Position numbers and translations under genes: made by a program. This document shows, one piece after another, positions 16,621 to 25,797 of a DNA stretch of 34,408 nt. This DNA comes from Rhodocyclaceae bacterium (lineage in GTDB: Bacteria > Pseudomonadota > Gammaproteobacteria > Burkholderiales > Usitatibacteraceae), in contig JADCJC010000112.1 in the NCBI GenBank assembly GCA_020247395.1, positions 1 through 34,408 of the forward strand. Reading direction: 5' to 3'. Under the pieces are notes generated by a model. It ran no database searches, was not told the origin of the DNA, and saw nothing but the letters and a program-made list of their open reading frames with translations. How positions within the stretch are numbered: the first letter of the stretch is position 1; every line of letters begins with the position of its first letter.

Positions 16621-17418
16621 ATGGATGACCAGCAGTTACTCCGCTACTCGCGCCATGTACTCCTCGATGGCTTTGGCGTCGAAGGGCAGGCCAAACTTGC
16701 ACAGTCGACGGTGTTGGTGGTTGGGGCGGGTGGGCTAGGTTCCGCCGCGCTGCCGTACCTTGCGTCGGCCGGAGTTGGCAGGATCATTGTTGCCGATGGC
16801 GATATGGTCGATTTGACAAATCTACAGCGACAAATACTCTACCGCGAGTCTTCGATCGGTACGCGCAAAGCTGCCTCTGCACGAAACGCACTACTGGCAC
16901 TCAACTCGACGATCGAAGTCATGGCCGTTGAGGAGCACCTGTCGTCAGACCGCCTTGGTGCAATCGTGGCCGATGTAGATCTGGTATTGGACTGCTCCGA
17001 CAATTTTGTCTCGCGGCATGCAATTAACGCGGCCTGTGTAAAGCACCAGAAACCTCTGGTGTCGGGTGCGGCGATTCGGTTCGACGGACAGCTCTCTGTG
17101 TTTGATTTTCGTTTGCAGAATTCACCCTGCTACGCTTGCGTGTTCCCGGATGAGGTTGCTGCCGAACAGGCGGAAGAAGACCGGTGTGGTGTGATGGGAG
17201 TGTTTGCACCACTTGTCGGAGTGATCGGCGCGATGCAGGCAAGTGAGGCGCTTGGCCTGCTGGCCAACGTTGGTGAATCAAGTGTCGGTCGTCTGCATTT
17301 GTTTTCTGCAAAAAATATGCGTTGGCGAGAGGTCCGCGTTAAGCGGGACACCCACTGTTTGACGTGTGGCTCATTGGCCACGTCTGCTGCGATTTCATCG
17401 GAGGTCGGCTATGCCTAA
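16621..17418 (+). CDS. ThiF/MoeB/HesA-family adenylating (E1-like) enzyme
   Basis: These enzymes adenylate the C-terminal glycine of a sulfur-carrier protein (ThiS or MoaD). The 265-aa protein has the nucleotide site VVGAGGLGSAALPYLASAGVG (Rossmann, about residue 35), the adenylation Arg region DLTNLQRQILY, and DCSDNFVSRHAIN. The zinc ligand pairs are CYACVF and CLTCGS. There is no C-terminal rhodanese domain, which separates it from longer MOCS3-like forms. MoeB and ThiF cannot be told apart from this sequence alone, so no symbol is given. The ATG at 16621 is the start of the conserved region, 26 bp after ctpA. Its stop overlaps the start of the DUF4124 gene by 8 bp. Confidence 0.9.
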   Translation: MDDQQLLRYSRHVLLDGFGVEGQAKLAQSTVLVVGAGGLGSAALPYLASAGVGRIIVADGDMVDLTNLQRQILYRESSIGTRKAASARNALLALNSTIEVMAVEEHLSSDRLGAIVADVDLVLDCSDNFVSRHAINAACVKHQKPLVSGAAIRFDGQLSVFDFRLQNSPCYACVFPDEVAAEQAEEDRCGVMGVFAPLVGVIGAMQASEALGLLANVGESSVGRLHLFSAKNMRWREVRVKRDTHCLTCGSLATSAAISSEVGYA

Positions 17419-17932
17419 ATTAACCAACCTGATTTGGTGCGGCGTGTTGGTGCTAGGCAGCTTTGTTGCGTCGATGGCCGGTGGCGAAACCCTCTATCGA
17501 TACACCGACAAAGATGGCAAAGTGACGTACAGTGACAAAGCGCCAAAGAACGGTGAAAAGGCCGAAGCGGTGCAGCTTGAGAAGGGCAACAGGATCGGCA
17601 ACACCGTAAAACTGGACACCAAGGACAGCAAGGGGGTGCAGCAGCAGTTTTCAGATATCAAGGCGCGCGGTGATGCGCGAGTCGCCAGTCGCGATAAGTT
17701 GCAGAGAGAGGTTGATGAGGCCGTCGAACGTCTGGAACGGGCAAAAAAGGCGCTTGAGACTGGGCGCGACCCCAAAAGCGGCGAAGAGCGTATTGTGGTT
17801 AGGAAAGGCGGCAACGCCGTGATTCGTACTGAGGAATACTACGCACGAATTGCCACGCTAGAGCTCGCCGTGAAAAAAGCGGAGGAGGCGGTGAGTTCCG
17901 CAAAGGAAAGATACAACCGCAACTCGCCCTAG
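17411..17932 (+). CDS. DUF4124-domain periplasmic protein
   Basis: A signal peptide (LIWCGVLVLGSFVASMAGG) is followed by the DUF4124 signature ETLYRYTDKDGKVTYSDKAPKN at residues 25-46. This domain is common in secreted proteins of betaproteobacteria and gammaproteobacteria and is of unknown role. The remaining 120 residues are highly charged coiled coil (QREVDEAVERLERAKKALE and a second helix near the end). The protein is 173 aa. The ATG at 17411 overlaps the stop of the preceding E1-like gene, so the two are translationally coupled, and the gene ends the gpmA-envC-ctpA run. Confidence 0.85.
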   Translation: MPKLTNLIWCGVLVLGSFVASMAGGETLYRYTDKDGKVTYSDKAPKNGEKAEAVQLEKGNRIGNTVKLDTKDSKGVQQQFSDIKARGDARVASRDKLQREVDEAVERLERAKKALETGRDPKSGEERIVVRKGGNAVIRTEEYYARIATLELAVKKAEEAVSSAKERYNRNSP

Positions 17933-17948
17933 CCTGAGTTTTTCATCA

Positions 17949-18998
17949 CTAGGCCGGGCGGGTGGTGGCAAGCTCAGAGAGCGGCCACCGCGGCCTGACA
18001 CTGAAAGCACCTTGCATGAAAAGGTTGGTGCCGACCTCGGCGGATAACCGCATCGCACCGGCGAAAGCGATCATCGCGCCGTTGTCGGTGCATAGATCGA
18101 CTGGCGGATAGAACACGGCAAAGCCGAGTTTGGCCGCTGCCGCATTCAGTGATGATCTCAGACGCTGATTCGCGCCGACCCCACCGGCCACAACCAGTGT
18201 TTCGATACCAGTATTTTTAAGAGCAGCCACACACTTGGTGGTCAGAACGTCAACGATGGCCGCTTCAAAGGCAGCGGCGACGTTTGCCCGATCTTGATCA
18301 GTCAGATCAGCGGCACTACTTCGCAACTTCTTAGCTAGTGTCAGTACGGCGGTTTTTAGTCCACTAAAACTGAAATCCAGATCGCCTGAATGCAGCATCG
18401 GTCGTGGAAGTTTGTACACACTTGGATCGCCAAGTGTTGCCAACTTGGCAAGCGCTGGTCCCCCCGGGTAGCCCAAGCCGAGTAGAGAGGCCGTTTTGTC
18501 GAAGGCTTCGCCCGCAGCGTCATCAACCGTTTCGCCGAGCAGTGTATAGAGCCCAACATTACCAACGGACATCAACTGGGTGTGCCCACCTGAAACCAGC
18601 AAGGCGATGAACGGAAAGCTTGGAGCGGGTACAGCCAGTAACGGCGATAGCAGATGGCCCTCCAGGTGGTGGACACCCAACACCGGTTTTCCTAAAGCCG
18701 CGCCTAAAGCCGTGGCAACGCTGGTACCGACCAATAACGCCCCGCCGAGTCCCGGTCCCTGCGTAACGGCAATGGCATCAATGTTGCTAAGTTGGCGTCC
18801 ACTATCAAGGAAAACCTTGTCAAGTTGGGGGAGTATTCTCTGGATATGGTCGCGCGAGGCGAGTTCTGGCACCACGCCGCCGTATGCCGCATGCATTTCA
18901 ACTTGTGAAAAAAGCTGCTGAGCGAGCAGCCCTGATGAGGTGTCATACAACGCGACACCTGTCTCATCACAGGAGGATTCGATGCCGAGGATTAGCAC
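17949..18998 (-). CDS. tsaD: tRNA N6-adenosine threonylcarbamoyltransferase
   Basis: TsaD transfers the threonylcarbamoyl group to A37 of ANN-decoding tRNAs, with TsaB and TsaE as partners. The start [18 protein letters not shown] is diagnostic. His111 and His115 in HHLEGH bind iron, and SGGHTQLM and [12 protein letters not shown] are conserved. [10 protein letters not shown] and [10 protein letters not shown] close the ATP site. The gene probably begins at GTG 18998, giving 349 aa. The frame stays open another 48 codons to an ATG at 19142, but this would overlap the rpsU promoter region and match no TsaD. Divergence from rpsU is as in E. coli. Confidence 0.95.
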   Translation of the reverse strand: MLILGIESSCDETGVALYDTSSGLLAQQLFSQVEMHAAYGGVVPELASRDHIQRILPQLDKVFLDSGRQLSNIDAIAVTQGPGLGGALLVGTSVATALGAALGKPVLGVHHLEGHLLSPLLAVPAPSFPFIALLVSGGHTQLMSVGNVGLYTLLGETVDDAAGEAFDKTASLLGLGYPGGPALAKLATLGDPSVYKLPRPMLHSGDLDFSFSGLKTAVLTLAKKLRSSAADLTDQDRANVAAAFEAAIVDVLTTKCVAALKNTGIETLVVAGGVGANQRLRSSLNAAAAKLGFAVFYPPVDLCTDNGAMIAFAGAMRLSAEVGTNLFMQGAFSVRPRWPLSELATTRPA

Positions 18999-19016
18999 GG
19001 TAGGGTCTTGAAAATG

Positions 19017-19045
19017 TTGCGGAAATTGCAACTTGCGGCTATTAT
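19017..19045 (+). promoter_or_regulatory. Candidate promoter of rpsU
   Basis: TTGCGG (19017-19022), a 17-bp spacer and TATTAT (19040-19045) lie in the tsaD-rpsU divergent gap. Transcription would start near 19052, leaving an untranslated leader of about 125 bases. Confidence 0.55.
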
Positions 19046-19176
19046 AGTGGGCTTGTTTGGCCAAGCGTTGCGTGACCGACACGAGGGCCAAAGCAGGAAG
19101 CAAAATTTCAGACCCACGGAATGCAGGTTTCCGGGCGGGCATAACCAGAAAAGTTTATTTGTAAGGGATCCTATCC

Positions 19177-19386
19177 ATGTTGGTAAAACTTAAAGAAAAC
19201 GAGCCGTTTGACGTCGCGCTACGACGCTTCAAGCGTGCCATTGAAAAGACTGGCCTGCTCACCGATTTACGTGCACGCGAGTTCTACGAGAAGCCGACTG
19301 CGGAGCGCAAGCGCAAGCACGCAGCGGCGGTTAAGCGCCGCTACAAGCGCCTTCGCTCGCAGATGCTGCCACCAAAAATGTACTAG
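19177..19386 (+). CDS. rpsU: 30S ribosomal protein S21
   Basis: S21 is a small basic protein of the 30S subunit needed for efficient initiation. The 69-aa sequence has the typical N-terminus [24 protein letters not shown] and the Arg/Lys-rich C-terminal half ([17 protein letters not shown]). GTAAGGG precedes the ATG at 19177 by about 9 bp. It is the first gene of the macromolecular synthesis cluster (rpsU-yqeY-J-like-dnaG-rpoD). Confidence 0.97.
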   Translation: MLVKLKENEPFDVALRRFKRAIEKTGLLTDLRAREFYEKPTAERKRKHAAAVKRRYKRLRSQMLPPKMY

Positions 19387-19431
19387 TCACACTCGGGCAA
19401 CAGTAGTTCCAGAATTACCAGAGTTACACTA

Positions 19432-19465
19432 AGGCAGGTGGTGCGAACCACCTGCCTTTTTTATT
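19432..19465 (+). terminator. Rho-independent terminator after rpsU
   Basis: AGGCAGGTGG (19432-19441), loop TGCGAA and CCACCTGCCT (19448-19457) form a perfect 10-bp stem, followed by TTTTTATT. It lies 45 bp after the rpsU stop and would attenuate transcription of the downstream cluster. Confidence 0.93.
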
Positions 19466-19499
19466 GACGCCTCAATTGAAACTTGAAACCGGTGACGAA

Positions 19500-19943
19500 A
19501 TGAGCCTAAGAGATCGTATCAACGACGACATGAAAATCGCGATGAAAGCGAGGGATAGCGAAAGGCTGTCCGCGATTCGTCTACTCACATCGGCTCTTAA
19601 ACAGCGGGAGGTCGATGAACGCATTGAAATTACAGACGAGGTGGTATTGGCGGTCATCGAAAAGATGCTGAAACAACGAAAAGACTCCATCGCGCAATAT
19701 ACGGCAGGCAAGCGTCTCGACTTGGTTGCTAAAGAACAGTTTGAGGTCGGAGTCCTTCAGGTCTACATGCCTGCGCAGTTGTCCGACGCCGAATTGGCTG
19801 CCATTTTGGACGGTGTGATTGCCGAAGTAGGGGCGACTTCAGCAAAAGACATGGGCAAAGTAATGAATGCCCTCCGGCCCAAAGTCGCGGGTCGTGCCGA
19901 CATGGGTAAGTTATCTGGCGCGGTTAAGGCGAGATTAGGATAA
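19500..19943 (+). CDS. yqeY: GatB/YqeY-domain protein
   Basis: YqeY proteins resemble the tRNA-binding tail of the GatB amidotransferase subunit; their role is not firmly known. Family features are LRDRINDDMKIAMKARDSER near the start, IRLLTSALKQREVDER, and the terminal MGKVMNALRPKVAGRADMGK stretch. The 147-aa length is standard. The ATG at 19500 is used; a TTG at 19464 would add 12 residues overlapping the terminator T-run. Its position between rpsU and dnaG is frequent in proteobacteria. Confidence 0.93.
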   Translation: MSLRDRINDDMKIAMKARDSERLSAIRLLTSALKQREVDERIEITDEVVLAVIEKMLKQRKDSIAQYTAGKRLDLVAKEQFEVGVLQVYMPAQLSDAELAAILDGVIAEVGATSAKDMGKVMNALRPKVAGRADMGKLSGAVKARLG

Positions 19944-19956
19944 TCTCTCAACGTCT

Positions 19957-20187
19957 GGGCATTGCATGGGGACGCGTTTGAAAGCAGGCGAGTGGGCGAG
20001 TGATTATTCGCCCCACCAGCTACAACATAGCGGGCTATGCCACAGAGAGAAGCTGGAAAATTGTGCCGTCTCAACCCCTGCAAGCGCGCGGGCAGCGCGC
20101 ATCCGCAGTGAAAGAGGAGCGAGCCAAAATAGGTAGCCAATTGTCTGGAGGCAACCTCCTTCCACGGAGTGGGCGACCCATGAATCA
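19957..20187 (-). repeat. 225-bp structured dispersed repeat, copy B
   Basis: In reverse orientation this matches 5674-5902. Shared blocks include TTCATGGGTCGCCC, GAAGGAGGTT, TCGCTCCT, the central palindrome GCATAGC-CC-GCTATG and AATCACTCGYCCACTC. It fills nearly all of the 330-bp gap between yqeY and the J-like gene (19944-20273), where no gene was found. Confidence 0.75.
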
Positions 20188-20273
20188 TTCATGGCTAGCA
20201 GGCGATGTGCGCAACGACTGGCGGGTTGTCTCCTGCAGCTTCCCTAAATTCAATTTGCACCAACCGAGGCAGC

Positions 20274-21041
20274 ATGCGTGATTTGTATGAACTAATCGGT
20301 GTACCCGAAACGGCAAGTGAGATCTGGATTGAGCGCTCGTACCAAGCCGCACGCCAGAAGATCGAGGCCAACGACAAACTGCCGTCGAAACGGAAACAGG
20401 CGGTGCTGGCTGAATTAGACTCAGCCTACGCCATACTGTCCGACCCAGTGGCGCGAGCACAATTTGATTCGAAGTTCGAGCAGTGGCGCGAAGCAAAAGC
20501 CAACGGCGGCGTGGTCGCGTGGCTAAAGAAATCGATATTGCTGCTGGTGCTGCTTGCCGTCATCAGTGCGTCCGTCTACTGGTACAGGCATATAGAGCAA
20601 GAACGCGTTCGTCTCGAACAAGAACGCGTTGCGTCCGATCTGGCCATGAAAAAGAAACTTGCTGAAATTGCTGAACAGCGTCAGTTGTCTGAAGAGCGCC
20701 TACAACGTGAGGCAATCGAACGACAACAGGAAGAAGAAAGGCGGCTAGAACTCGCTCGTCAGCAGCGGGCGGAGGATGCGAAAAGCCAGCGTTTTGTGGT
20801 CGATGATCGGTACGAAAAAGCGCAGCGCGAAAAGCGCGCGGAAGCTGAGCGGCGGGACCGGCAGAATGAAGAGCTGCGCCAACAACTTGAGCTTGCGCGC
20901 ATCCGCAATCAGGCGCAGGCAGAAATGGAACGTCAGCGTCGATTTATCGCACAGCGGGAGAGGGAAGAAGCAATCGCCGCGCAGCAACGCGCCGCAGCAG
21001 AAGACGCGCGACAGATGCAGGAGCAGGGCAAGAATCGCTGA
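20274..21041 (+). CDS. Membrane J-domain-like coiled-coil protein without HPD
   Basis: The first 70 residues look like a J-domain: MRDLYELIGVPETASEIWIERSY resembles helix I-II, and LDSAYAILSDPVARAQFDS matches helix III-IV. The HPD tripeptide is replaced around KIEANDKLPS, so DnaK activation is not expected. A single membrane helix (LLLVLLAVISASVYWY, about residues 83-98) follows. From about residue 103 to the end (255) there is an uninterrupted Glu/Arg/Gln-rich coiled coil. The ATG at 20274 is the only start giving a J-like N-terminus. It is 63 bp upstream of dnaG. The function is unknown. Confidence 0.8.
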   Translation: MRDLYELIGVPETASEIWIERSYQAARQKIEANDKLPSKRKQAVLAELDSAYAILSDPVARAQFDSKFEQWREAKANGGVVAWLKKSILLLVLLAVISASVYWYRHIEQERVRLEQERVASDLAMKKKLAEIAEQRQLSEERLQREAIERQQEEERRLELARQQRAEDAKSQRFVVDDRYEKAQREKRAEAERRDRQNEELRQQLELARIRNQAQAEMERQRRFIAQREREEAIAAQQRAAAEDARQMQEQGKNR

Positions 21042-21104
21042 CCCCTAAACCTGTTCAGTCGCGATGCCGACCAGTTTTGGACTGCCTCTTATAATTAGGC
21101 GAGC

Positions 21105-22925
21105 ATGATTCCGCAAGATTTCATTCAGCAGTTGTTAGCTCGCGTCGATATTGTCGACGTGGTGGATCGGCGCGTTAAGCTAAAGAAGGCCGGCCAGAAC
21201 TATTCGGCTTGTTGCCCGTTTCACAGCGAGAAAACGCCATCGTTTTCGGTGTCACCGACCAAGCAGTTCTATCATTGTTTTGGTTGTGGCGCACACGGCA
21301 CTGCGATTAGCTTCTTGATGGAATACAACGGAATGGGTTTTCGTGAAGCCGTTCAAGAGCTCGCCGAAGGTGTCGGCATGACGCTGCCAGTCGAGGCAAA
21401 CCGTGAACAATCGCTGGAAAAGGCGCGGGTATCTGCTTCGCTCGCGGAAGTGATGTCAGCCGCGATGCAGTTTTATCGTCGTGCACTCAAGGACTCGCCG
21501 GCGGCCATTGATTATCTTAAGAGTCGCGGTTTGACGGGTGAGATTGCCGCTAAGTTTGCGCTTGGTTATGCGCCGGATGCTTGGCAGGGTTTGAAGGCGG
21601 CCGTCGAGGACTACACATCTAGTGCATTGAAAGACTGCGGCCTAGTAGTCGACTCCGACGAAGGACGGCGCTATGATCGCTTCCGTGACCGCGTAATGTT
21701 CCCGATACTGGACCAGCGCGGCAATGTGATCGGCTTTGGCGGCCGTGTTATCGGTAACGGCGAGCCCAAGTATTTGAACTCACCCGAAACGCCGTTGTTT
21801 GAAAAGGGGCGCGAGCTTTACGGACTCTTTCACGCGCGCAGGGCGATTCGCGACTACAGCACCGTTATCGTTGTTGAAGGTTATATGGATGTTGTTGCAT
21901 TGGCGCAGGCCGGGGTAGAAAACGTGGTCGCAACGCTGGGTACGGCGACGACGCCGATGCATGTGGAAAAACTCCTAACACTTGCCGATAACTTGGTGTT
22001 CTGTTTTGATGGAGATAAGGCCGGACAACGTGCCGCTTGGCGCGCATTGGAACAGACACTGCCGATAGTACGGGACGGTAAAGACGTCAGATTCTTGTTC
22101 CTTCCGGCAGAAGACGACCCGGACACGTTTGTCCGGCGACTCGGCAAAGACGCCTTTCTCGCGGAGGTAAAGAACGCGAAGCCTTTGTCGTTGTTTTTGC
22201 TCGACGAATTGCGTACACAAGTCGACGCCGCCAGTGATGAGGGGCGCGCACGCCTGATGACACTCGCCAAGCCGTTGATTGGACAGGTGAGGGCACCGGC
22301 GCTGGCGCTGATGCTGCGGCGAAAGTTAGCAGACGAAATTGGACTAAGCGTGATTGAGATCGAACGCGTTGTGCCTCTGTCGCCGCAGGTGGGCAATATC
22401 GGTAATGGTTCCAGCGCTAACCCGGCCGGGGCAAGCACCGTCGGCGGCCGTGCGAACCGTGCAGACGCTGCGGATTGGGGAAAATCTAAGACGGACAAGC
22501 CGTTTTTGCGAAAGAAGGGACCGGAAGCAGGCGCACCGGCACCTCGAATCAAATTGCCCCCGGCCTCACGCCCAGTGCTGGCCATCTCACGCATGTTGGT
22601 GAGACCCAAGCTCGCTAACGTGTTTGACCTCAGCGTTGAAGGGGAAGACGAAACCGCATTAGGTGCAGCGTTCCGAGTGGCGACATATATCCGCGATCAC
22701 GATGGCGAGAATATCAACCAGGCGATGATTGTTGAGCACTTCCGACCCACCCCAGACTGGATATTCGTCAATCAGGCCTCACTTCTGTTAACCGAAGTTG
22801 ATATTGATCGGCTTGATCTCGATACTGAGTTTGCCGAGACGCTGGCGCGGCTGCGTGCAGATGCAGCCGCAGCAGCGAAAAGAGCAGACGAGGTGCGGCG
22901 GGCACGCGATCTCGGTCTAAGCTAA
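21105..22925 (+). CDS. dnaG: DNA primase
   Basis: DnaG makes the RNA primers for the replication fork. The zinc finger has Cys37, His40, Cys58 and Cys61 (CCPFHSEKTPSFS...FHCFGCGAHG-type). It is followed by YLKSRGL and the RNA-polymerase core with FGGRVIG and PKYLNSPET. The TOPRIM acidic site VVEGYMDVVAL lies at about residue 257, and CFDGDKAG follows. The C-terminal part is the DnaB-binding region, separated by a Pro/Ala-rich linker near residues 440-490. Length 606 aa. The ATG at 21105 has AGGCGAG just upstream. It is the second of the two canonical genes before rpoD. Confidence 0.97.
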   Translation: MIPQDFIQQLLARVDIVDVVDRRVKLKKAGQNYSACCPFHSEKTPSFSVSPTKQFYHCFGCGAHGTAISFLMEYNGMGFREAVQELAEGVGMTLPVEANREQSLEKARVSASLAEVMSAAMQFYRRALKDSPAAIDYLKSRGLTGEIAAKFALGYAPDAWQGLKAAVEDYTSSALKDCGLVVDSDEGRRYDRFRDRVMFPILDQRGNVIGFGGRVIGNGEPKYLNSPETPLFEKGRELYGLFHARRAIRDYSTVIVVEGYMDVVALAQAGVENVVATLGTATTPMHVEKLLTLADNLVFCFDGDKAGQRAAWRALEQTLPIVRDGKDVRFLFLPAEDDPDTFVRRLGKDAFLAEVKNAKPLSLFLLDELRTQVDAASDEGRARLMTLAKPLIGQVRAPALALMLRRKLADEIGLSVIEIERVVPLSPQVGNIGNGSSANPAGASTVGGRANRADAADWGKSKTDKPFLRKKGPEAGAPAPRIKLPPASRPVLAISRMLVRPKLANVFDLSVEGEDETALGAAFRVATYIRDHDGENINQAMIVEHFRPTPDWIFVNQASLLLTEVDIDRLDLDTEFAETLARLRADAAAAAKRADEVRRARDLGLS

Positions 22926-23287
22926 GCATCCATTTGGCGGGCGTCTTCAGACACTTTGGCCCGGAAACGGTTGTGGTGCGTCGAGTTGGCCGAGCTTGGC
23001 ACTTTTCTTGCTGGCGGGTGTCATACGTGCGGCTCTCCAGTCGCTAGTTAAGTCCTTGTCTTCATTCGCAAATCTGCTAACAAGGGTATCGGAAAAAGCT
23101 GCGGCATGATATAGTGTTCGGTTCTGCTTCCGGCTTGCTGGTGATTGTGTTTGTTTGCTGCTTTTTCGCCCAATGACGTAAGCAAGCTTGTCTTTGGGAC
23201 AACGTTGGCTTTCACGCCGGAATTAGCGTGGAGCTGACTGTTTCTCCCATTATTTTGACCTCGCCCTACTTTCCCCGGACTTCACAC
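22926..23287. other. dnaG-rpoD intergenic leader region
   Basis: This 360-bp gap contains no convincing gene. It starts with one arm of the 390/8432-type palindrome (TTGGCGGGCGTCTTC, about 22933). A possible -10, TATAGT, lies near 23111 without a good -35. A promoter for rpoD (including a heat-shock type as in E. coli) would be expected here, but I cannot place it. Confidence 0.5.
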
Positions 23288-25222
23288 ATGGCCCGTAAAC
23301 CAAAAAGCGCGCAAGACCACGACGAATATCCGTTCCCCAAAGGAAAACTCGCGAAAGCCGCCGAGATGGCACCGCAAGACATCGAGGCCCAGAAAAAGCG
23401 CCTCAAAAGCCTCATTACCTTGGGAAAGGACAGGGGCTTCCTGACCTATGGCGAGATCAACGATCACTTGCCGGATATGGTGGATGCGGAGCAGATTGAA
23501 GCCATCATCACCACCTTCAATGACATGGGTATCCAGGTCTACGATGAAGCGCCTGATGCGGAAACGCTGCTGATGAACGAGGCGGCTCCGGCCGTGGCCG
23601 ATGACGACGCTGAAGAAGAAGCGGCGCAGGCGCTCTCAACGGTGGATTCCGAGTTTGGTCGCACCACCGACCCTGTCCGCATGTATATGCGGGAAATGGG
23701 GTCTGTCGAGTTGCTCACGCGCGAAGGCGAAATTGAAATTGCGAAGCGCATTGAAGACGGCTTGAAACACATGATTCAGGCAATTTCATCGTGCCCGACG
23801 ACGATCGAAGAAATCTTGGCCCTTGCTGACAAAGTCGAACGCGACGAGTTGCGTATTGACGAGGTGATCGACGGACTGGTAGATCCCAACGAAGATCAGG
23901 TAAAGGAAGCCGAGCTGGCCGACGAAGACCTCGACGACGATGAAGAGCTTGACGAAGAAGATGCCGATGAGGATGGTGCCATTGCAGCGGCAAATCTTGA
24001 GCAGCTCAAACAAGATGCGATGGTGCACTTTAACCAGATTCGCAAAACCTACAAGAAGATGAAGAAGGTTTTGGCGGAAAAGGGTTATCGCTCACGTGCG
24101 TACAAGGACTTGCAGGAAGAATTGTCTGCAACCTTGATGCAAATTCGTTTTGGCGCGAAACAAACTGAATCGTTGTGTAACGGTCTGCGTGCTCTGGTGG
24201 ATTCGGTTCGCAAGAAGGAGCGTGAAATCCAACATCTGTGTGTGCAGAATTCCTCGATGCCGCGACCGCATTTTATTAAGGCTTTCCCGGGCAACGAAAT
24301 CAACTTGAAGTGGATTGCCGATGAGATTGCCGCGCCACACGCCAAGTCTTACGCGACAGCATTGCTACGCTTCAAGCCGGCGATTATAGAGTTGCAAGAA
24401 AATCTGATCGCGCTTCAAAAGGATGTCGGTATTCCGATCAAAGATCTAAAGGAAATCGCCCGCCAGATGTCGACGGGTGAAGCAAAGGCACGCCGAGCCA
24501 AACGCGAAATGATTGAGGCTAACTTGCGCTTGGTGATTTCGATCGCCAAGAAATACACCAACCGTGGCCTTCAGTTCTTGGATTTGATCCAGGAAGGCAA
24601 CATCGGTCTGATGAAGGCGGTGGATAAATTCGAGTATCGTAGAGGCTACAAGTTTTCGACTTATGCAACGTGGTGGATTCGTCAGGCCATCACCCGCTCC
24701 ATCGCCGATCAGGCGCGTACAATTCGTATCCCCGTACACATGATCGAAACCATCAACAAGATGAACCGTATCTCGAGGCAGATCTTGCAAGAGACAGGTC
24801 TTGAGCCCGACCCGGCAACGCTGGCGCTAAAGATGGAAATGCCGGAGGACAAGATTCGCAAGATCATGAAGATCTCGAAAGAGCCGATCTCCATGGAAAC
24901 CCCAATCGGTGACGACGATGATTCACATTTGGGTGACTTCATTGAAGACACGAACACGCTTGCGCCGACCGACGCGGCACAATACGCGTCACTACGTAAT
25001 GTGACCAAGGACGTGTTGGATTCACTGACGCCTCGCGAAGCGAAAGTGCTTCGCATGCGGTTTGGTATTGAAATGAATACCGACCACACGCTGGAAGAAG
25101 TGGGTAAACAATTTGACGTGACACGCGAGCGGATTCGACAAATCGAGGCAAAGGCGTTGCGCAAATTGCGTCACCCCTCACGCTCTGAGCGCTTGAAGAG
25201 TTTCCTCGAGCAAGAGGGTTAG
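23288..25222 (+). CDS. rpoD: RNA polymerase primary sigma factor RpoD (sigma70)
   Basis: The principal sigma factor directs RNA polymerase to housekeeping promoters. The 644-aa protein has region 1.1 (about 20-80, [24 protein letters not shown]), region 1.2 ([11 protein letters not shown]), and an acidic non-conserved insert (residues about 225-250, rich in Asp/Glu). Region 2 is [20 protein letters not shown] through [20 protein letters not shown]. Region 3 includes [11 protein letters not shown]. Region 4.2 is [30 protein letters not shown]. The ATG at 23288 matches the family start (MARKPK...); an in-frame GTG at 23228 is less likely. The ribosome site is weak. It ends the cluster begun by rpsU. 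Confidence 0.98.
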   Translation: MARKPKSAQDHDEYPFPKGKLAKAAEMAPQDIEAQKKRLKSLITLGKDRGFLTYGEINDHLPDMVDAEQIEAIITTFNDMGIQVYDEAPDAETLLMNEAAPAVADDDAEEEAAQALSTVDSEFGRTTDPVRMYMREMGSVELLTREGEIEIAKRIEDGLKHMIQAISSCPTTIEEILALADKVERDELRIDEVIDGLVDPNEDQVKEAELADEDLDDDEELDEEDADEDGAIAAANLEQLKQDAMVHFNQIRKTYKKMKKVLAEKGYRSRAYKDLQEELSATLMQIRFGAKQTESLCNGLRALVDSVRKKEREIQHLCVQNSSMPRPHFIKAFPGNEINLKWIADEIAAPHAKSYATALLRFKPAIIELQENLIALQKDVGIPIKDLKEIARQMSTGEAKARRAKREMIEANLRLVISIAKKYTNRGLQFLDLIQEGNIGLMKAVDKFEYRRGYKFSTYATWWIRQAITRSIADQARTIRIPVHMIETINKMNRISRQILQETGLEPDPATLALKMEMPEDKIRKIMKISKEPISMETPIGDDDDSHLGDFIEDTNTLAPTDAAQYASLRNVTKDVLDSLTPREAKVLRMRFGIEMNTDHTLEEVGKQFDVTRERIRQIEAKALRKLRHPSRSERLKSFLEQEG

Positions 25223-25253
25223 GTCAACGCTTCGCGACACGAAGTGACATCGT

Positions 25254-25285
25254 AACAAGGGCAGCCTAGGCTGCCCTTTGTTCTT
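25254..25285 (+). terminator. Rho-independent terminator after rpoD
   Basis: AACAAGGGCAGCCT (25254-25267) pairs with AGGCTGCCCTTTGTT with one bulge, followed by TTCTT. It lies 32 bp after the rpoD stop and just before the convergent stress-protein gene, so it may serve both. Confidence 0.85.
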
Positions 25286-25312
25286 GGTCGAGCGTGGTCG
25301 ACGGCTGAGCTA

Positions 25313-25735
25313 CTACTTCACCAGCAACACCGGCACCTTGCTCTCGGCAAGTGCGCTTGTTGCCGCTGAACCCATTAGCAAATTGGCGAGCCCGGTACGA
25401 CCTTTTGTGCCCATGACAATCAAATCGAAACCATGGTTTGCCGCCGCGGCAACTTCCTGCCCAGGTTCTCCGATCTTGAGTAGCTCGGCGGCAGTGCGTT
25501 GATTCTTAGCAAGTAGCGCTCGCGCCGGTCCCAAGGCAAGCTCCGCTTCCTCTTTGTAGTACTGTTCAACCACATCGTGTCCAACCCACGCCTTGGCACG
25601 AGCCGACGGAATCGGGCGATGAACGTTAATCAGCGTGAGTTCGGGCGCCGTCCCGAACAGAGAAGTGTGCTCAAGTACGTACGATAAAGCGCGCTGGCTA
25701 CAATCAGAACCATCAATCGCAACAAGTATTTTCAT
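25313..25735 (-). CDS. Universal stress protein (UspA family)
   Basis: The 140-aa protein has the UspA fold: N-terminal KILVAIDGSDCSQRALSYVL and C-terminal GTKGRTGLANLLMGSAATSAL, which matches the ATP-binding G-x2-G-x9-G(S/T) signature. It is therefore likely an ATP-binding Usp. It is 62 bp downstream of the PatZ-like gene on the same strand, so the two may be co-transcribed. The function is unspecific stress response; a direct link to protein acetylation is inferred. Confidence 0.93.
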   Translation of the reverse strand: MKILVAIDGSDCSQRALSYVLEHTSLFGTAPELTLINVHRPIPSARAKAWVGHDVVEQYYKEEAELALGPARALLAKNQRTAAELLKIGEPGQEVAAAANHGFDLIVMGTKGRTGLANLLMGSAATSALAESKVPVLLVK

Positions 25736-25797
25736 TAATCTTCTCCTGTCTGTTTTTGTATGATGTCATCGGGGCGGCTGGAATTACTTGATCTTGG

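Noticed and set aside
18999-19142. Extended TsaD N-terminus
   Set aside because: The added 48 residues overlap the rpsU promoter area and are absent from TsaD proteins.
19763-20188. A 141-residue frame on the minus strand
   Set aside because: It is the reverse of yqeY plus copy B of the repeat; no homologue known.
21090-21095. TATAAT just before dnaG as a promoter
   Set aside because: It would start transcription about four bases before the ATG and lacks a -35; a ribosome site lies there instead.
23715-24028. Antisense frames in the acidic part of rpoD
   Set aside because: They are mirror readings of the Asp/Glu-rich segment.
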